Assembly (NCBI RefSeq): GCF_963378085.1
Contig: NZ_OY726395.1
Span: 2,480,001 to 2,544,000 of the forward strand
Reading direction: 5' to 3'
From: Mycolicibacterium sp. MU0050
Lineage (GTDB): Bacteria > Actinomycetota > Actinomycetes > Mycobacteriales > Mycobacteriaceae
DNA: 64,000 nt
Positions 1 through 9,095 of this stretch are shown here, piece after piece (the stretch's first letter is position 1; each line of letters opens with the position of its first letter). A program made the position numbers and the translations under genes. Under the pieces are notes generated by a model. That model saw only the letters and a list, made by a program, of their open reading frames with translations. It was not told where the DNA came from and made no database searches.

Positions 1-662
1 CCGGTTCCGCGAGCATCCAAATCGACCCAGACGTAGCCGCTTCTGACCAGTCGCTTGTCTGCGACCACGGTTTGAGCCCCGCCGCCGTCCATCGTTTGCA
101 ACGCGAGCATGAAGTTCTTCAGTGCGGGGTCTGAGCTTTCGAGACTGCCTAGGCCACGCAGGATTCCATCCGATATTCCTGGCGCGTTGATGAGCTTGGA
201 AACCACGGCCAGTATCCATTTGGTGTATGGCGTCACGTTGAGGATGACCGGCAAGGGCTGCTCGACCACCCGGCCTCCGCCTGCGGCGCGTTCTGCCGGC
301 CCGGAGACGTCCATGGGCCGATAGATGTTGGCCTTGAGTACCGTGCCGTCGCTCATTGTGATCGGAACGTCCCAGTCGATGTGGACCTCGTTGTGTGGCA
401 GCGGACCGTCTCTGTCGGCCGTCCATGCCCCTTCCATGCCCGTGAAATCGTTGAAGTACGGCTGGTAATAGCCGTCGCTGCCTGCACCGACAGCAGGTTC
501 GGCACGAGCCACAGATGCACCGACGACCAGCACCACCACTGTCAATGCGACCGTCACCGCGACGGATTTGGCCAGTGACCGGCCAAGACCCCTGGCCGGC
601 ACGGCGCTGCGGGTATTAGACCCCGGAACACCGTCCCGGAATTCGAATGAAGACCTAGACAT
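1..662 (-). CDS. CocE/NonD-type alpha/beta hydrolase, secreted, N-terminal part only
   Basis: This gene is cut by the left edge; about 220 codons are present. The ATG at 662 follows a GGCGGGAG ribosome site. Residues about 35-55 form a hydrophobic segment ending VARAEP, consistent with a signal peptide. Next come a YYQPYF stretch, then the motif MSDGTVLKANIYRP and, at the cut end, VWVDLDARGTG. In CocE/NonD (X-Pro dipeptidyl-peptidase S15-like) hydrolases these mark the first beta strands and the D-x-RGxGxS turn. The catalytic Ser-Asp-His lie outside the window. Substrate unknown; secreted mycobacterial members are usually annotated as acyl hydrolases. Family fairly sure, function inferred. 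Confidence 0.72.
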   Translation of the reverse strand, partial: MSRSSFEFRDGVPGSNTRSAVPARGLGRSLAKSVAVTVALTVVVLVVGASVARAEPAVGAGSDGYYQPYFNDFTGMEGAWTADRDGPLPHNEVHIDWDVPITMSDGTVLKANIYRPMDVSGPAERAAGGGRVVEQPLPVILNVTPYTKWILAVVSKLINAPGISDGILRGLGSLESSDPALKNFMLALQTMDGGGAQTVVADKRLVRSGYVWVDLDARGT

Positions 663-1916
663 CGACACTCCCGCCGTGGTTGCAAAATCGGTTCTGGACA
701 AGGGGATTCGCGACGTCAGCGAAAAGGTGAGCCGCTGGCGTTGATGCCATCGTCGAGCACGCCCGGCCCCGCGGCCGCCCCGAACCCCAAGCAACCGACG
801 ACGACGGGAAGCTCGTGAACCGGGGGCACCTGCCGGGAGCGGGTCATGCGGCGATGGCGTTCCGCACTGGTGCGGGTTTGGCGGCGGTGTCAGCACTGCC
901 AGCGCGTGAGCGCTGAGATGCCCCCCGATCCGCGTTCCCGGTGCGGTCGTGATGTGACGTCGAGGCGCGATCAATCCTGGCGTGCGTATCCGCTCGGTTC
1001 GTCCGCGGTATCGCAGCGGTGTTCGCGGATTGCTCCGCAGGCGTGCGACTGTCACCCGCCGCAGGATGCACCACCATTGACATAGTGTTGCATTTGCTGG
1101 CGCGGACGGCAAGGTGTCGGCCGAATCGGCTGCTGACCGTCTCTCAGGGTCGTGACCACGAGGTAGTCGTTCTCTATTGAGGGTGCCGATGTCTGGCGCT
1201 GGGTTCTTGCAGAGTTGCTGGCGTTGGTGGGCACCGCCAGGGTGAGGACTTTTTGATGGGTCGCGCGGCACCCCGCTGAAGTCTTGGCGGGCTCGCAGGG
1301 TGCCGCGGGCAGACCCGGGTCGCCGGCTTGCATGAGTTGAAGTGGATGACGCAACTGGGCGATGGCGCGGTGCGGGTCGCGGTGAGCGAGGGGAAAATCG
1401 CTGGCATTCGGTTTACGGACGCGATGGTGTTTGAACTTGACGGGTTGCTTGCCATCATCGTGTTCGGCGCGGTGCCTGGGCCAAAGTCGACCCCACACCT
1501 CGGGGTGGTGCGCCGCGCTATCTCACCGATAGGGCGCTCGGCCGGGGCGTTCGCTCCGGCGTTCAGGATTGATAGAGAGACTTTCGCAGCGGGAGTACGA
1601 CCGAATCAAATATGGCGGGTTACCCGTGAACGGCAAAATCGATTGTTGAACAACAGCTTTCAGGAATCTACGTTTCGCGTCCAGTCTCGGCGCATCTGGC
1701 GGCATTCGCAATGAACCTGGCGGTTGTCGGAAATGCGGCGGTGCCATGATCGAGCTGGCGGCGGCCGGGCCACTGGTGATGTCGCAGGCTTGGCCTGGCC
1801 AGGCGATGAACTGAGCGAGCGGCTGCGAGTCGAGCGAGTCGAGAGACGATCTGTGCGACTGATTTACATGACTTTAAACGAAGGACGGAAGGCGGGGCGT
1901 GGAAAGGCCATGGGAG
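663..1916. other. Gene-poor stretch without a recognisable gene
   Basis: About 1.25 kb in which no reading frame shows convincing codon use, a ribosome site and a recognisable family together. Several open frames of 70-148 codons overlap on both strands, but their translations are rich in Arg, Pro, Ser and His, as expected of non-coding GC-rich DNA. GC looks lower than in the flanking genes and there are AT-rich patches near 1610-1640 and 1861-1880. It could be decayed sequence; no transposase motif or terminal repeat was found. Confidence 0.4.
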
Positions 1917-2309
1917 TCATTCACTCTCGCCTTCTGCGGACTTCGCGGCCCGGCCCGCCACCACGCCGGCGTACACAGCTAGGGCGGCAAAGGACGCAAA
2001 GAACGAGATGCTCCAACCCATGATGCTGGAAGCCGGCCAGGCGCGGAGGGACCCGTACAGCACCAATACGATGGCCGCCAAAGCATTTGTGAGAAAAAGG
2101 GGCGAAAGCTTGGCAGCTGCGGCATGGCCCCTGACCCATGCCTGGTCACTGCGCATGGTAGACGGCGTGCGGATCCCAGCCCACTGGTTTCGAGCCAGTT
2201 TCCCAGACGCGGCCCGCGAGCTCAGCAGCACCATCAGCGCTGCGACGGCGAGGTGGCCTGCAGCCAGGATGATGGCCAGAACGACAACCATGGTCTGGTC
2301 GAAATCCAT
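1917..2309 (-). CDS. SdpI-like small membrane protein
   Basis: 130-residue protein. The ATG at 2309 is preferred because AGGAAG lies 8 nt upstream; an in-frame start at 2396 would add a hydrophilic Cys-rich tail with no ribosome site. Four hydrophobic segments are visible (about 5-28, 64-84, 90-98 and 103-120). Between the first two is N-Q-W-A-G-I-R-T-P-S-T-M-R-S, followed by W-x-x-x-H, which matches the loop of SdpI/YhfL-type proteins (NxxvGIRtPwTl). SdpI of Bacillus gives immunity to the SdpC toxin, but actinobacterial members are mostly uncharacterised. No sdpC-like partner lies nearby. Isolated gene. Confidence 0.68.
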   Translation of the reverse strand: MDFDQTMVVVLAIILAAGHLAVAALMVLLSSRAASGKLARNQWAGIRTPSTMRSDQAWVRGHAAAAKLSPLFLTNALAAIVLVLYGSLRAWPASSIMGWSISFFASFAALAVYAGVVAGRAAKSAEGESE

Positions 2310-3164
2310 GAACTCGCATCTTCCTGTCGGTTGCCGGGAACAGCGCTGAGTGGGGCAGCCGGGTCCGTTTCCGCCGCAGTGCATGAATGCTTCCATGCGC
2401 GCGGGCTCACGATATAAGCACTGCCAAGTGCGTGTGGTCAGCTACAGCAACGCAGCATTCGACATCACCGGCACGACTGCGGTGGGTGAGGGGCGCTCGA
2501 AGCGTCCCGGATTCCTATCATGAACACGGCGACGTTAACTTGACATAATGTAGCTTATCGGCACTTGGGTGACCTGCGGACCTGCAACCCGAGGCGCAGT
2601 CGGGCTCCGCCTGCCTGGTTGTTCCTCCCGCTGGCTTTCGCCCGCGGCTCCGTTCGGTGTCGGGCCGCCAGATGCTTCCCGCCACAGCTTCCGTGGCCGC
2701 CTTGCGCGCTCCGGCGAGATTCAGGTTCAGCCGTTCGGCGCTGGGTTCGGCGCTGGACCGCGATGTTCGCAGCTTAAGCGTGCCTGCAGCCCCAATTCCA
2801 CTGAACCCCTTCGGTTTCGACTCCCCGGGTTACCCACGACAAAAACGTCACTGTGACGAATCTGTAGTCCTCGCCGGGCCGCAGTCGACGCGACGACGAC
2901 CGAACGCGCGCTTAGGTATGACAGCTGTCTCCTGCCGGCGGCCATCCCACCGGGCGCGGGACCCCCAGATGCCGAAGACTCGCCGGAGGGCAGAACGCGG
3001 ATAACGGGGACCATCCAGGATCTGCCTGCAAGACTGATGCAGTGTCCCAAGCGGCGGCCCACAGCAACTCGACGAACACCGATGCCCCCTGGTCCACGGC
3101 TCCCCCAGAGTCCTCCGCTGACGACCAGGCCGGTGATCCTTCAACTGAAAACAGGAGTGCATCG
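2310..3164. other. Long intergenic region with candidate regulatory palindromes
   Basis: No supported gene. An AT-rich island near 2531-2562 contains TTGACATAATG, unlike the surrounding GC-rich DNA. Two short perfect palindromes lie nearer the next gene: CGTCAC-T-GTGACG (2846-2858) and GACAGCTGTC (2920-2929). They may be control sites for the hydrolase/DGAT/cutinase genes downstream. An in-frame GTG at 3042 belongs to the hydrolase frame but has no ribosome site. Confidence 0.4.
2846..2858. promoter_or_regulatory. Perfect palindrome, candidate operator
   Basis: CGTCAC-T-GTGACG is a 6-1-6 inverted repeat, about 310 bp upstream of the chosen start of the alpha/beta hydrolase. GTCAC/GTGAC arms are common in sites for CRP-like and GntR-like regulators, but no regulator can be assigned. 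Seen directly; role inferred. Confidence 0.3.
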
Positions 3165-4361
3165 GTGAGATCCGCGAGGTGGCTGGGTATGGCCGCCGTG
3201 GCCAGCCCCTTGGTGGCCGCCGGTGTGGCCGGGGCCCGCGAGGTCGTGCGTGCCGATACGGCCCGCCGCCGGGGTGTCACCACCCGCGCCGGTGTGCCGG
3301 TGCCGAAGCCGTCGATGGGACTCTGGATGGCCGCGTCCGTCGACGCGTTGTTGGCCACCCCGATGCCGTTGCTGTCGTCACTCGGGTCCGCGGACGACTA
3401 CGCCGCCGCTGCGATAGAACTCGAGGCCGCCGTCCGCTACTACGGTGACGCCGGTTGGCTGGACGCCCCGCAGCTTCGACACCGGCGGCCGAAGCCACCG
3501 AATAACGTTCAGATCTCAGCACTTTCGTCCGGGATGGAGATCGCCCGGTTCGACAGTGGGTGGCGGCCGGACCCGGGCGAGCCCGGCAGCACCCGCTGGC
3601 GAACGTTCCGCGCCAACGAGCGGGTGCCGGTCCGCTTACTGCGCCACCCGGGCGCCCCACGACCGTGGCTGGTCGCCGTCCACGGACAAGGAATGGGACG
3701 GCCATCGGACATCAACATGCTGCGCGTGCGCCATCTCCACGAGAAGCTCGGCATCAACATCGCGCTGCCGGTACTCCCACTGCATGGCCCACGCTCGTGC
3801 GGCTTCTCGCCGTCGGGGCAGTTCGCCTCCAACATCTTCGCGGTGAACAACGTGCTGGGTCTGACCCAGGCGGTGTGGGACATCCGGCGGCTGCTGCAGT
3901 GGTTGCGCGACGACCAGCGGGCGCCCTCGATCGGCCTGCTCGGGGTGTCGCTGGGGTCTTATGTCGCCAATCTGCTGTCGACGCTGGAGGGCAACCTGGC
4001 CTGTGTGGTCGCGGTCGTCCCGACCAGCGATCTGGCGGCATCGATGCGCGAGGCAGAGCCGGTGACGTCGGCGAAGCGACGCTGGCATCGTGAGGTGCAC
4101 GACCATCGCTCGACCCTTGTGCATCAGGTGGTCTCGCCGCTGGCCAGACCGTGCCTGGTCCCGCACCGACGCCGACACATCGTGGCAGGACAGGTCGACC
4201 GGATCGCGCCGCCGCGCGGCGCCGCCGAGCTCTGGCGGCATTGGGAGGAGCCGTCGATCGCGTGGTGCCCCCGCGGGCACGTCACCGCCTGGCGCGGCGC
4301 GGCCTACGACGACCACGTCGCCTCGGTCCTCAGCTCAGCTGGGCTGCGACACCAATCCTGA
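3165..4361 (+). CDS. Alpha/beta hydrolase (serine hydrolase) next to WS/DGAT
   Basis: 398 residues from the GTG at 3165, chosen because AGGAG sits 7 nt upstream; a GTG at 3042 would add 41 hydrophilic residues without a ribosome site. A short hydrophobic N-terminus (LGMAAVASPLVAAGVAG) may be a signal or anchor. The nucleophile elbow is GVSLGS with Ser at about 262. A likely Asp (QVDRIAPP) and His (CPRGHVTAW) follow near 344 and 370, so the triad looks complete. It ends 15 bp before the WS/DGAT gene, so the two are probably co-transcribed. An esterase or lipase acting in neutral-lipid turnover is inferred; the substrate is unknown. Confidence 0.78.
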   Translation: MRSARWLGMAAVASPLVAAGVAGAREVVRADTARRRGVTTRAGVPVPKPSMGLWMAASVDALLATPMPLLSSLGSADDYAAAAIELEAAVRYYGDAGWLDAPQLRHRRPKPPNNVQISALSSGMEIARFDSGWRPDPGEPGSTRWRTFRANERVPVRLLRHPGAPRPWLVAVHGQGMGRPSDINMLRVRHLHEKLGINIALPVLPLHGPRSCGFSPSGQFASNIFAVNNVLGLTQAVWDIRRLLQWLRDDQRAPSIGLLGVSLGSYVANLLSTLEGNLACVVAVVPTSDLAASMREAEPVTSAKRRWHREVHDHRSTLVHQVVSPLARPCLVPHRRRHIVAGQVDRIAPPRGAAELWRHWEEPSIAWCPRGHVTAWRGAAYDDHVASVLSSAGLRHQS

Positions 4362-4376
4362 AGACTGAGGAGGAGA

Positions 4377-5891
4377 ATGCGCCAGCTTTCCAGCGCTGAC
4401 TGGACGATGGTGTCGCTCGATACCGCGACCGCGCACAACACCATCGGCATCGTCGGCATCTACGACCCGTCGACGCGCGACGGGTCACCCGAGCCGGTCA
4501 CCTATGAGGAAGTGCTTGCCTACGTCGAGGCGCGCCTGCACGTGGCGGAGAGCTTTCGGGAGCGGCTCGTGCAGGTGCCGTTCGGGCTGGACCGCCCCTG
4601 GTGGATCCGCGATGGCGATTTCGACCTGGAGTACCACGTCCGGCACATCGGTCTGCCGCGGCCCGGAAGCTGGCGCCAACTGTGCACCCAGGTTGCGCGC
4701 ATCCATGCTCGGCCCCTGGATCTCGCGCGGCCGCCCTGGGAGCTGTACCTGATCGACGGGCTCGACGGGGTCGAGCATCTGCCGCAGGGCGCCTTCGCCA
4801 TCTTCCTGCGCGTGCACCACGCCGCGATCGACGGGGTCGCCGGCGCCGAGATCCTCACCGCGCTGCACAGCCATGAGCCGGACGAGGACCCGCCGTTGCC
4901 TCCGGAGGACTACCACTGGGAACCGGACGCCGTGCCGTCCGACCTCGGGCTGCTCAGCCGTGCCGCGCTGCACGGTGCCGCCCGGCCGGTCGACGTCCTG
5001 CGCCAGGTTCGCAAGGTGGCCCCCCAGCTGCCCGCGCTGGTGACCGACGCCCGCGACCCGGCGGTGACATCGCCGGCGTCGCTGCCCAAGGCGACCCGCT
5101 TCAACCAGGTGGTGTCACCCCACCGGGTGTTCGGCACCGCCTACACGACGCTGGACGTGCTCAAGGAGATCCGCGTGGCGGTGCCGGACGCCACCATCAA
5201 CGACGTCGGTGTCGCCGTTGTCGGCGGAGCCATCCGCCGCTACCTCCTCGACAAGGACGAGCTGCCCGACGACGCCATGGTCGCGATGATGCCGATCTCG
5301 GTGCGGCCGACGGCCACCCGCGCAAGCGGCGCGGCGAGCTCGGAAACCAGCACCGCGACCAGCGGCAACGATTATTCGATCGCGCCCATCACGATGGCCA
5401 CCGACGAAGACGACCCGCTCGCCCGGCTCGCGCGCATCGTGACATCAACCGCGCACGTCAAGGATTCCGGCGCCCACCCCGTCCGATCGCTGATGGCGAT
5501 GTCCGAGGAGGCGTTCGGCGGGCTGATGGGCACCGTGCAACGGGCGATCGTGCGCGCGTTGAGTCGGCGGGGGCGCACCGTCGCCGCCCACACCCTGGTG
5601 AGCAATGTTCCCGGACCGCTGACCCCGATGTACTTCTGCGGCGCCCAGATGGTCGACACCACCGGCCTCGGTCCGGTGCTCGACGGCATGGGCCTCAACA
5701 ACGGCATCGGCAGCTACGGCAACCGGGTGACGTTCTGCTTCACCGCCGACCGCAAGGCCCTGCCCGACCCCGAGGTCTACGAGCAGTGCCTGACCGCGAG
5801 CGTCGAGGAATTGCTCGACGCCGCCCGCGCGCGCAGCAAGGCTGACCGCAACCGCCGCAAGAAATCGTCGCGGCAGCCCACGTCGCCATAA
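4377..5891 (+). CDS. Wax ester synthase / diacylglycerol acyltransferase (WS/DGAT)
   Basis: 504 residues. The ATG has GAGGAGGAG directly upstream. The active-site motif HHAAIDG (about 147-153, within RVHHAAIDGVAGAEI) is the HHxxxDG signature of the family; the second His acts as general base for transfer of an acyl group from acyl-CoA to a diacylglycerol or fatty alcohol. The C-terminal half has the usual SNVPGP and NNGIGSYGNRVTF segments of the DUF1298 domain. Length is slightly above the usual 450-480. Low-complexity Ser/Thr/Ala at about 310-340 is a local insertion. It lies between a hydrolase and a cutinase, which fits a neutral-lipid locus. Which of the many mycobacterial Tgs paralogues it matches cannot be told here. 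Confidence 0.92.
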   Translation: MRQLSSADWTMVSLDTATAHNTIGIVGIYDPSTRDGSPEPVTYEEVLAYVEARLHVAESFRERLVQVPFGLDRPWWIRDGDFDLEYHVRHIGLPRPGSWRQLCTQVARIHARPLDLARPPWELYLIDGLDGVEHLPQGAFAIFLRVHHAAIDGVAGAEILTALHSHEPDEDPPLPPEDYHWEPDAVPSDLGLLSRAALHGAARPVDVLRQVRKVAPQLPALVTDARDPAVTSPASLPKATRFNQVVSPHRVFGTAYTTLDVLKEIRVAVPDATINDVGVAVVGGAIRRYLLDKDELPDDAMVAMMPISVRPTATRASGAASSETSTATSGNDYSIAPITMATDEDDPLARLARIVTSTAHVKDSGAHPVRSLMAMSEEAFGGLMGTVQRAIVRALSRRGRTVAAHTLVSNVPGPLTPMYFCGAQMVDTTGLGPVLDGMGLNNGIGSYGNRVTFCFTADRKALPDPEVYEQCLTASVEELLDAARARSKADRNRRKKSSRQPTSP

Positions 5892-5904
5892 AAGGGGGAT
5901 TCAC

Positions 5905-6624
5905 ATGGAGGTTGCGCGTTCCGCCGGACGCCTGCTTGCGGCCGCCGCCATGGCCTGCGCGGCACTGCCCGTCATCATCCCGGCGGCGCAGTCGCAGTCG
6001 TGTCCGGACATCGGCGTGGTGTTCGCCCGCGGGACCGCCGAACCGCCCGGCGTCGGTAGCGTCGGCCAGCGGTTCGTCGATTCGCTACGGGCGCAAGTAT
6101 TTCCGCGCACGGTGGGCGTGCACGGCGTCGTCTATCCGGCCAGCGGCAACTTCACCGCCGGCCCGGTGTTCACGCAGAATGTCGTCGACGGCGTGCGGGA
6201 CGAAACCTTCCACGTCCAGGGTGTGACGTCGGTGTGCCCGAACACCCGGATGGTGCTCGGCGGCTACTCGCAGGGCGCGGTGGTGACCGCGCTGACCACC
6301 TCGGGCCAGATCCCCGCCGGCACGCCTCCGGGCACCGCTCCCCCTCCGATGTCCGACGATGTCGTCGACAACGTCGCCGCGGTGGTGCTGTTCGGCAAGC
6401 CCGCGGGGTGGTCGGTGGCCAAGTACGGGGTGCCGGCGCTCGGGGTCGGCGCCGCCTACGCCACCAAGGTGCTCGAGTTGTGCGCCCCGGGCGACACGGT
6501 GTGCACAGCAGCCCCGGTCGCGGGACCCGCCAATGGTCATCAGGCCTATGCCGTCAACGGCATGACCGATCAGGCGGCGGCGTTCACCGTCGGTCAACTG
6601 GCGCGCACACCGTTGCCTGTGTGA
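5905..6624 (+). CDS. Secreted cutinase-family esterase (Culp-like)
   Basis: 239 residues, ATG preceded by AAGGGGG. An N-terminal signal peptide (to about residue 31, ending PAAQSQS) leads to a mature start at SCPDIGVVFARGT, a hallmark of mycobacterial Culp proteins. Catalytic residues are clear: Ser122 in GGYSQG, Asp197 in PGDTVC, and His212 in NGHQAY. Cys33/Cys110 and the CAPGDTVC pair can form the conserved disulfides. Such proteins are exported esterases or lipases rather than true cutin hydrolases. It follows the WS/DGAT by 13 bp and is probably the third gene of that operon. Confidence 0.93.
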   Translation: MEVARSAGRLLAAAAMACAALPVIIPAAQSQSCPDIGVVFARGTAEPPGVGSVGQRFVDSLRAQVFPRTVGVHGVVYPASGNFTAGPVFTQNVVDGVRDETFHVQGVTSVCPNTRMVLGGYSQGAVVTALTTSGQIPAGTPPGTAPPPMSDDVVDNVAAVVLFGKPAGWSVAKYGVPALGVGAAYATKVLELCAPGDTVCTAAPVAGPANGHQAYAVNGMTDQAAAFTVGQLARTPLPV

Positions 6625-6633
6625 GCGGACCAC

Positions 6634-8292
6634 TCATAGCGAAACCTGCTGTGCAGCAGTGTCGTAACGCTGCACCGACAGTTCGCCGTCCGTCAGCTGC
6701 TGACGCAGCACCTTCTTGTCGAACTTGCCCACCGAGGTCTTGGGAACCTCGGCGACGAAGGCGAACGACTCCGGAATCCACCATTTGGCGACGCGCCCGA
6801 CGAGGTGGTCGCGAAGCTCGTTCACCGTGGCAGCCCGCCCCTCGTGCAGCACCACGCAGGCCAGCGGCCGTTCGGTGTAGCGCTCGTCGGGGATGGCGAT
6901 CACCGCCGCCTCACGGACCGCGTCGTGGGCCATCAACTCGTTCTCGAGTTCGACCGAACTGACCCACTCGCCGCCGGACTTGATGATGTCCTTCGAGCGG
7001 TCGCTGATCCGGACGTAGCCCTGCGGGTCGACGGACGCCACGTCCCCGGTCCGCAGCCACCCCTGATCGAAGCGGTCGGCGGACTCGTCGTTGAGGTAAT
7101 ACCCGGACGCGATCCACGGCCCGCGGACCTGCATCTCCCCTGCGGCGACCCCGTCCCAGGGCTGAACGACGCCTTCTTCGTCGACGATCCGCAGCTCGAC
7201 CAGCGGTACCGGCCTGCCCTGACTGCTCTTGGCCGACCACCGCGCATCGCCGACTGCGTCGGCCGGGGGACGCGCCACCACGCCGAGCGGACTGGTTTCG
7301 GTCATACCCCAGGCGTGCAGGATCTCGACACCGTGCCGTTCCTCGAGCGCTTTCATCAAGGCCGGCGGAACCGCGGCGCCACCGCAGGGCGCCAACCGGA
7401 TCGACGACACATCGGCGTCCGGGTGGGCATCGAGATGGTTCAGAATGTCCATCCAGATCGTCGGTACCGCGGCCGCGAAGGTCACCTTCTCGGATTCGAT
7501 GAGCGCCACCAGCGGCTCGGCCTGAAGGAACCGCCCCGGCTGGATGAGCGAGGCGCCGAAAAGCCCTGCGGCGTAGATCAGTCCCCAGGCGTTGGCGTGG
7601 AACTGCGGGACGATGGGCAGGATCCGATCGCTTCGGTTCACGCCGAAGGTGTCTGCCAGACCGGCCGCCATGGAGTGCAGCAGTGTTGAACGGTGCGAGT
7701 ACAGCACGCCTTTGGGATTCCCGGTGGTACCGCTGGTGTAGCACAGTGCGGCGGCGGCGCGTTCGTCGATCTGCGGGTACGCCTGCACCGGCGTTGCCTC
7801 GGCGAGCAGGTCGTCGTAACGGACGACCGGTTCGAGTGCCCCCGTGGGTCCGTCGCCGATGACGACGAACAGTTCCACGGTCTCGAGCAGCGGCGCAACC
7901 TTTTCCAGGATCGGAACCAGCGAGTCGTCGACAAAGATGACCCGGTCGCGGGCGTGGTTGGCGACGTAGGCGAGTTGCTCCGGGAACAGCCGGATGTTGA
8001 GCGTGTGCAACACCGAGCCGATGCACGGGATCGCCAGGTAGAGCTCGATGTGTTCCTGCGAATTCCACGCGAAGGTCCCGACGCGGTCACCCTCCCCGAT
8101 CCCCCGCACCTGCAAAGCGCCGGCGAGCAGGTCGACCCTTGCCGCCACCTCTGCGAACGTCGCCCGCGTCCGGGTGCCCTCTGCGGTCCGCAGGGTCACC
8201 ACCTCGGCATCGGCGTTCAGCGTCCGCATCCGATCCAGGACATGGTGCAACGTCAGCGGAAAGTCATGCTGCATAAGGCCTTCGAGTATCAC
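6634..8292 (-). CDS. Fatty-acid--CoA ligase (FadD-type, ANL family)
   Basis: 552 residues from the GTG at 8292, chosen for GAGGAG about 7 nt upstream; an ATG six codons in (8274) is the alternative. The enzyme adenylates a carboxylic acid with ATP and transfers it to CoA. The phosphate-binding loop YTSGTTGNPKG lies at about 186-196, the adenine motif GWGMTET-like stretch appears as HAWGMTETS, GWLRTGD is present, and the C-terminal catalytic Lys is in PKTSVGKFDKK. It is the last gene of the monooxygenase-hydrolase-ligase operon and faces the cutinase gene convergently with a 9-bp gap. Chain-length preference cannot be read; in the related MymA operon the ligase (FadD13) handles very long chains. 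Confidence 0.92.
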   Translation of the reverse strand: MILEGLMQHDFPLTLHHVLDRMRTLNADAEVVTLRTAEGTRTRATFAEVAARVDLLAGALQVRGIGEGDRVGTFAWNSQEHIELYLAIPCIGSVLHTLNIRLFPEQLAYVANHARDRVIFVDDSLVPILEKVAPLLETVELFVVIGDGPTGALEPVVRYDDLLAEATPVQAYPQIDERAAAALCYTSGTTGNPKGVLYSHRSTLLHSMAAGLADTFGVNRSDRILPIVPQFHANAWGLIYAAGLFGASLIQPGRFLQAEPLVALIESEKVTFAAAVPTIWMDILNHLDAHPDADVSSIRLAPCGGAAVPPALMKALEERHGVEILHAWGMTETSPLGVVARPPADAVGDARWSAKSSQGRPVPLVELRIVDEEGVVQPWDGVAAGEMQVRGPWIASGYYLNDESADRFDQGWLRTGDVASVDPQGYVRISDRSKDIIKSGGEWVSSVELENELMAHDAVREAAVIAIPDERYTERPLACVVLHEGRAATVNELRDHLVGRVAKWWIPESFAFVAEVPKTSVGKFDKKVLRQQLTDGELSVQRYDTAAQQVSL

Positions 8293-8309
8293 CGGGATCT
8301 CCTCGGAGC

Positions 8310-9095
8310 TCAGGCGGACGCGGCCGTCCGCCGCACCACATCCGCGACGGTCTTGGGGTCGTCCTGCATGGGAACATGCCCGCAGCCATGCAGCACCTGG
8401 ATTTCGGCGCCGGGGGCCTTGGCCGCGACCCGCCGCAGCGAGCCGATCGGCAAGATGCGGTCCTGGGCGCCCCACGCGATCGTGGTCGGAACGCGCACCG
8501 GCGCACTGTAGGAGTACAGCACGTTGGCCGCCAGGACGGGTTCGAAGGACGGGCAATGCTTGAGGTGGGCCATGTCCGTGAGGATGTCCTCGGGCGTCAA
8601 TGACTCACTGCGGGCATAGATTCCGGCGGCATGCAGCCGTCGTCCCCAGCTCCGCTGCGCCAGCGCATGCTGCCACGACCACGGCAACGCGACGCGGCTG
8701 CCCCGGAGGGCGGCCAGCATCCCCACGGTTTGGAATCGGTTGACCGGGCCGAGGAATCCCGCGGGACTCAAGGCCGTCACCGACCGGGCCGCACCCCGGG
8801 CCCCCAACTCCAGTGCGACGGCGCCCCCGAGGGAGTTGCCGACGACATGTGGCCGGTGCACACCCCACTCGGCGAACCGCTGCTCGACGAACGCCGCGAT
8901 CTTCTTCACCCGTCGGGGCGGCGAAGGCACGTTCACCGATTCCGCGAACCCGGGCAGATCGATTGCGATGACCTCGAAGTTGTCCTCCAGCAGCCGCGAC
9001 ACCGGCTTCCAGACGTGGCGATGGTGCCCGAGTCCGTGCAGCAGCACGATGGGCTCACCGGTTCCGCGGCGTTCGACCGCAAGCTCGTTGACCAT
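8310..9095 (-). CDS. Alpha/beta hydrolase of the monooxygenase operon
   Basis: 261 residues. The start ATG at 9095 overlaps the TGA of the upstream monooxygenase (TGATG), so translation is coupled; a GTG one codon upstream is also possible. The fold shows LLHGLGHH (oxyanion region), nucleophile elbow GNSLGG with Ser near 95, Asp in WGAQDRILP and His in GCGHVPMQDDP. This is a complete triad and a standard length. A Baeyer-Villiger oxygenase makes esters or lactones, so the natural role would be their hydrolysis, leaving an acid for the FadD ligase just downstream. That sequence of steps is inferred from gene order. LipR holds the same place in the M. tuberculosis mymA operon. Confidence 0.86.
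   Translation of the reverse strand: MVNELAVERRGTGEPIVLLHGLGHHRHVWKPVSRLLEDNFEVIAIDLPGFAESVNVPSPPRRVKKIAAFVEQRFAEWGVHRPHVVGNSLGGAVALELGARGAARSVTALSPAGFLGPVNRFQTVGMLAALRGSRVALPWSWQHALAQRSWGRRLHAAGIYARSESLTPEDILTDMAHLKHCPSFEPVLAANVLYSYSAPVRVPTTIAWGAQDRILPIGSLRRVAAKAPGAEIQVLHGCGHVPMQDDPKTVADVVRRTAASA

Noticed and set aside
1052..1498. 148-codon minus-strand frame, considered as a transposase remnant
   Set aside because: No DDE or helix-turn-helix motif, no terminal inverted repeats, and composition is that of non-coding DNA.
3042..3164. Longer start for the alpha/beta hydrolase
   Set aside because: No ribosome site at 3042; the hydrophilic extension has no family support, whereas AGGAG lies 7 nt before 3165.
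8293..8556. N-terminal extension of the FadD frame
   Set aside because: It overlaps the end of the alpha/beta hydrolase, reads as Arg/Gly-rich sequence and has no ribosome site, while GAGGAG precedes the GTG at 8292.
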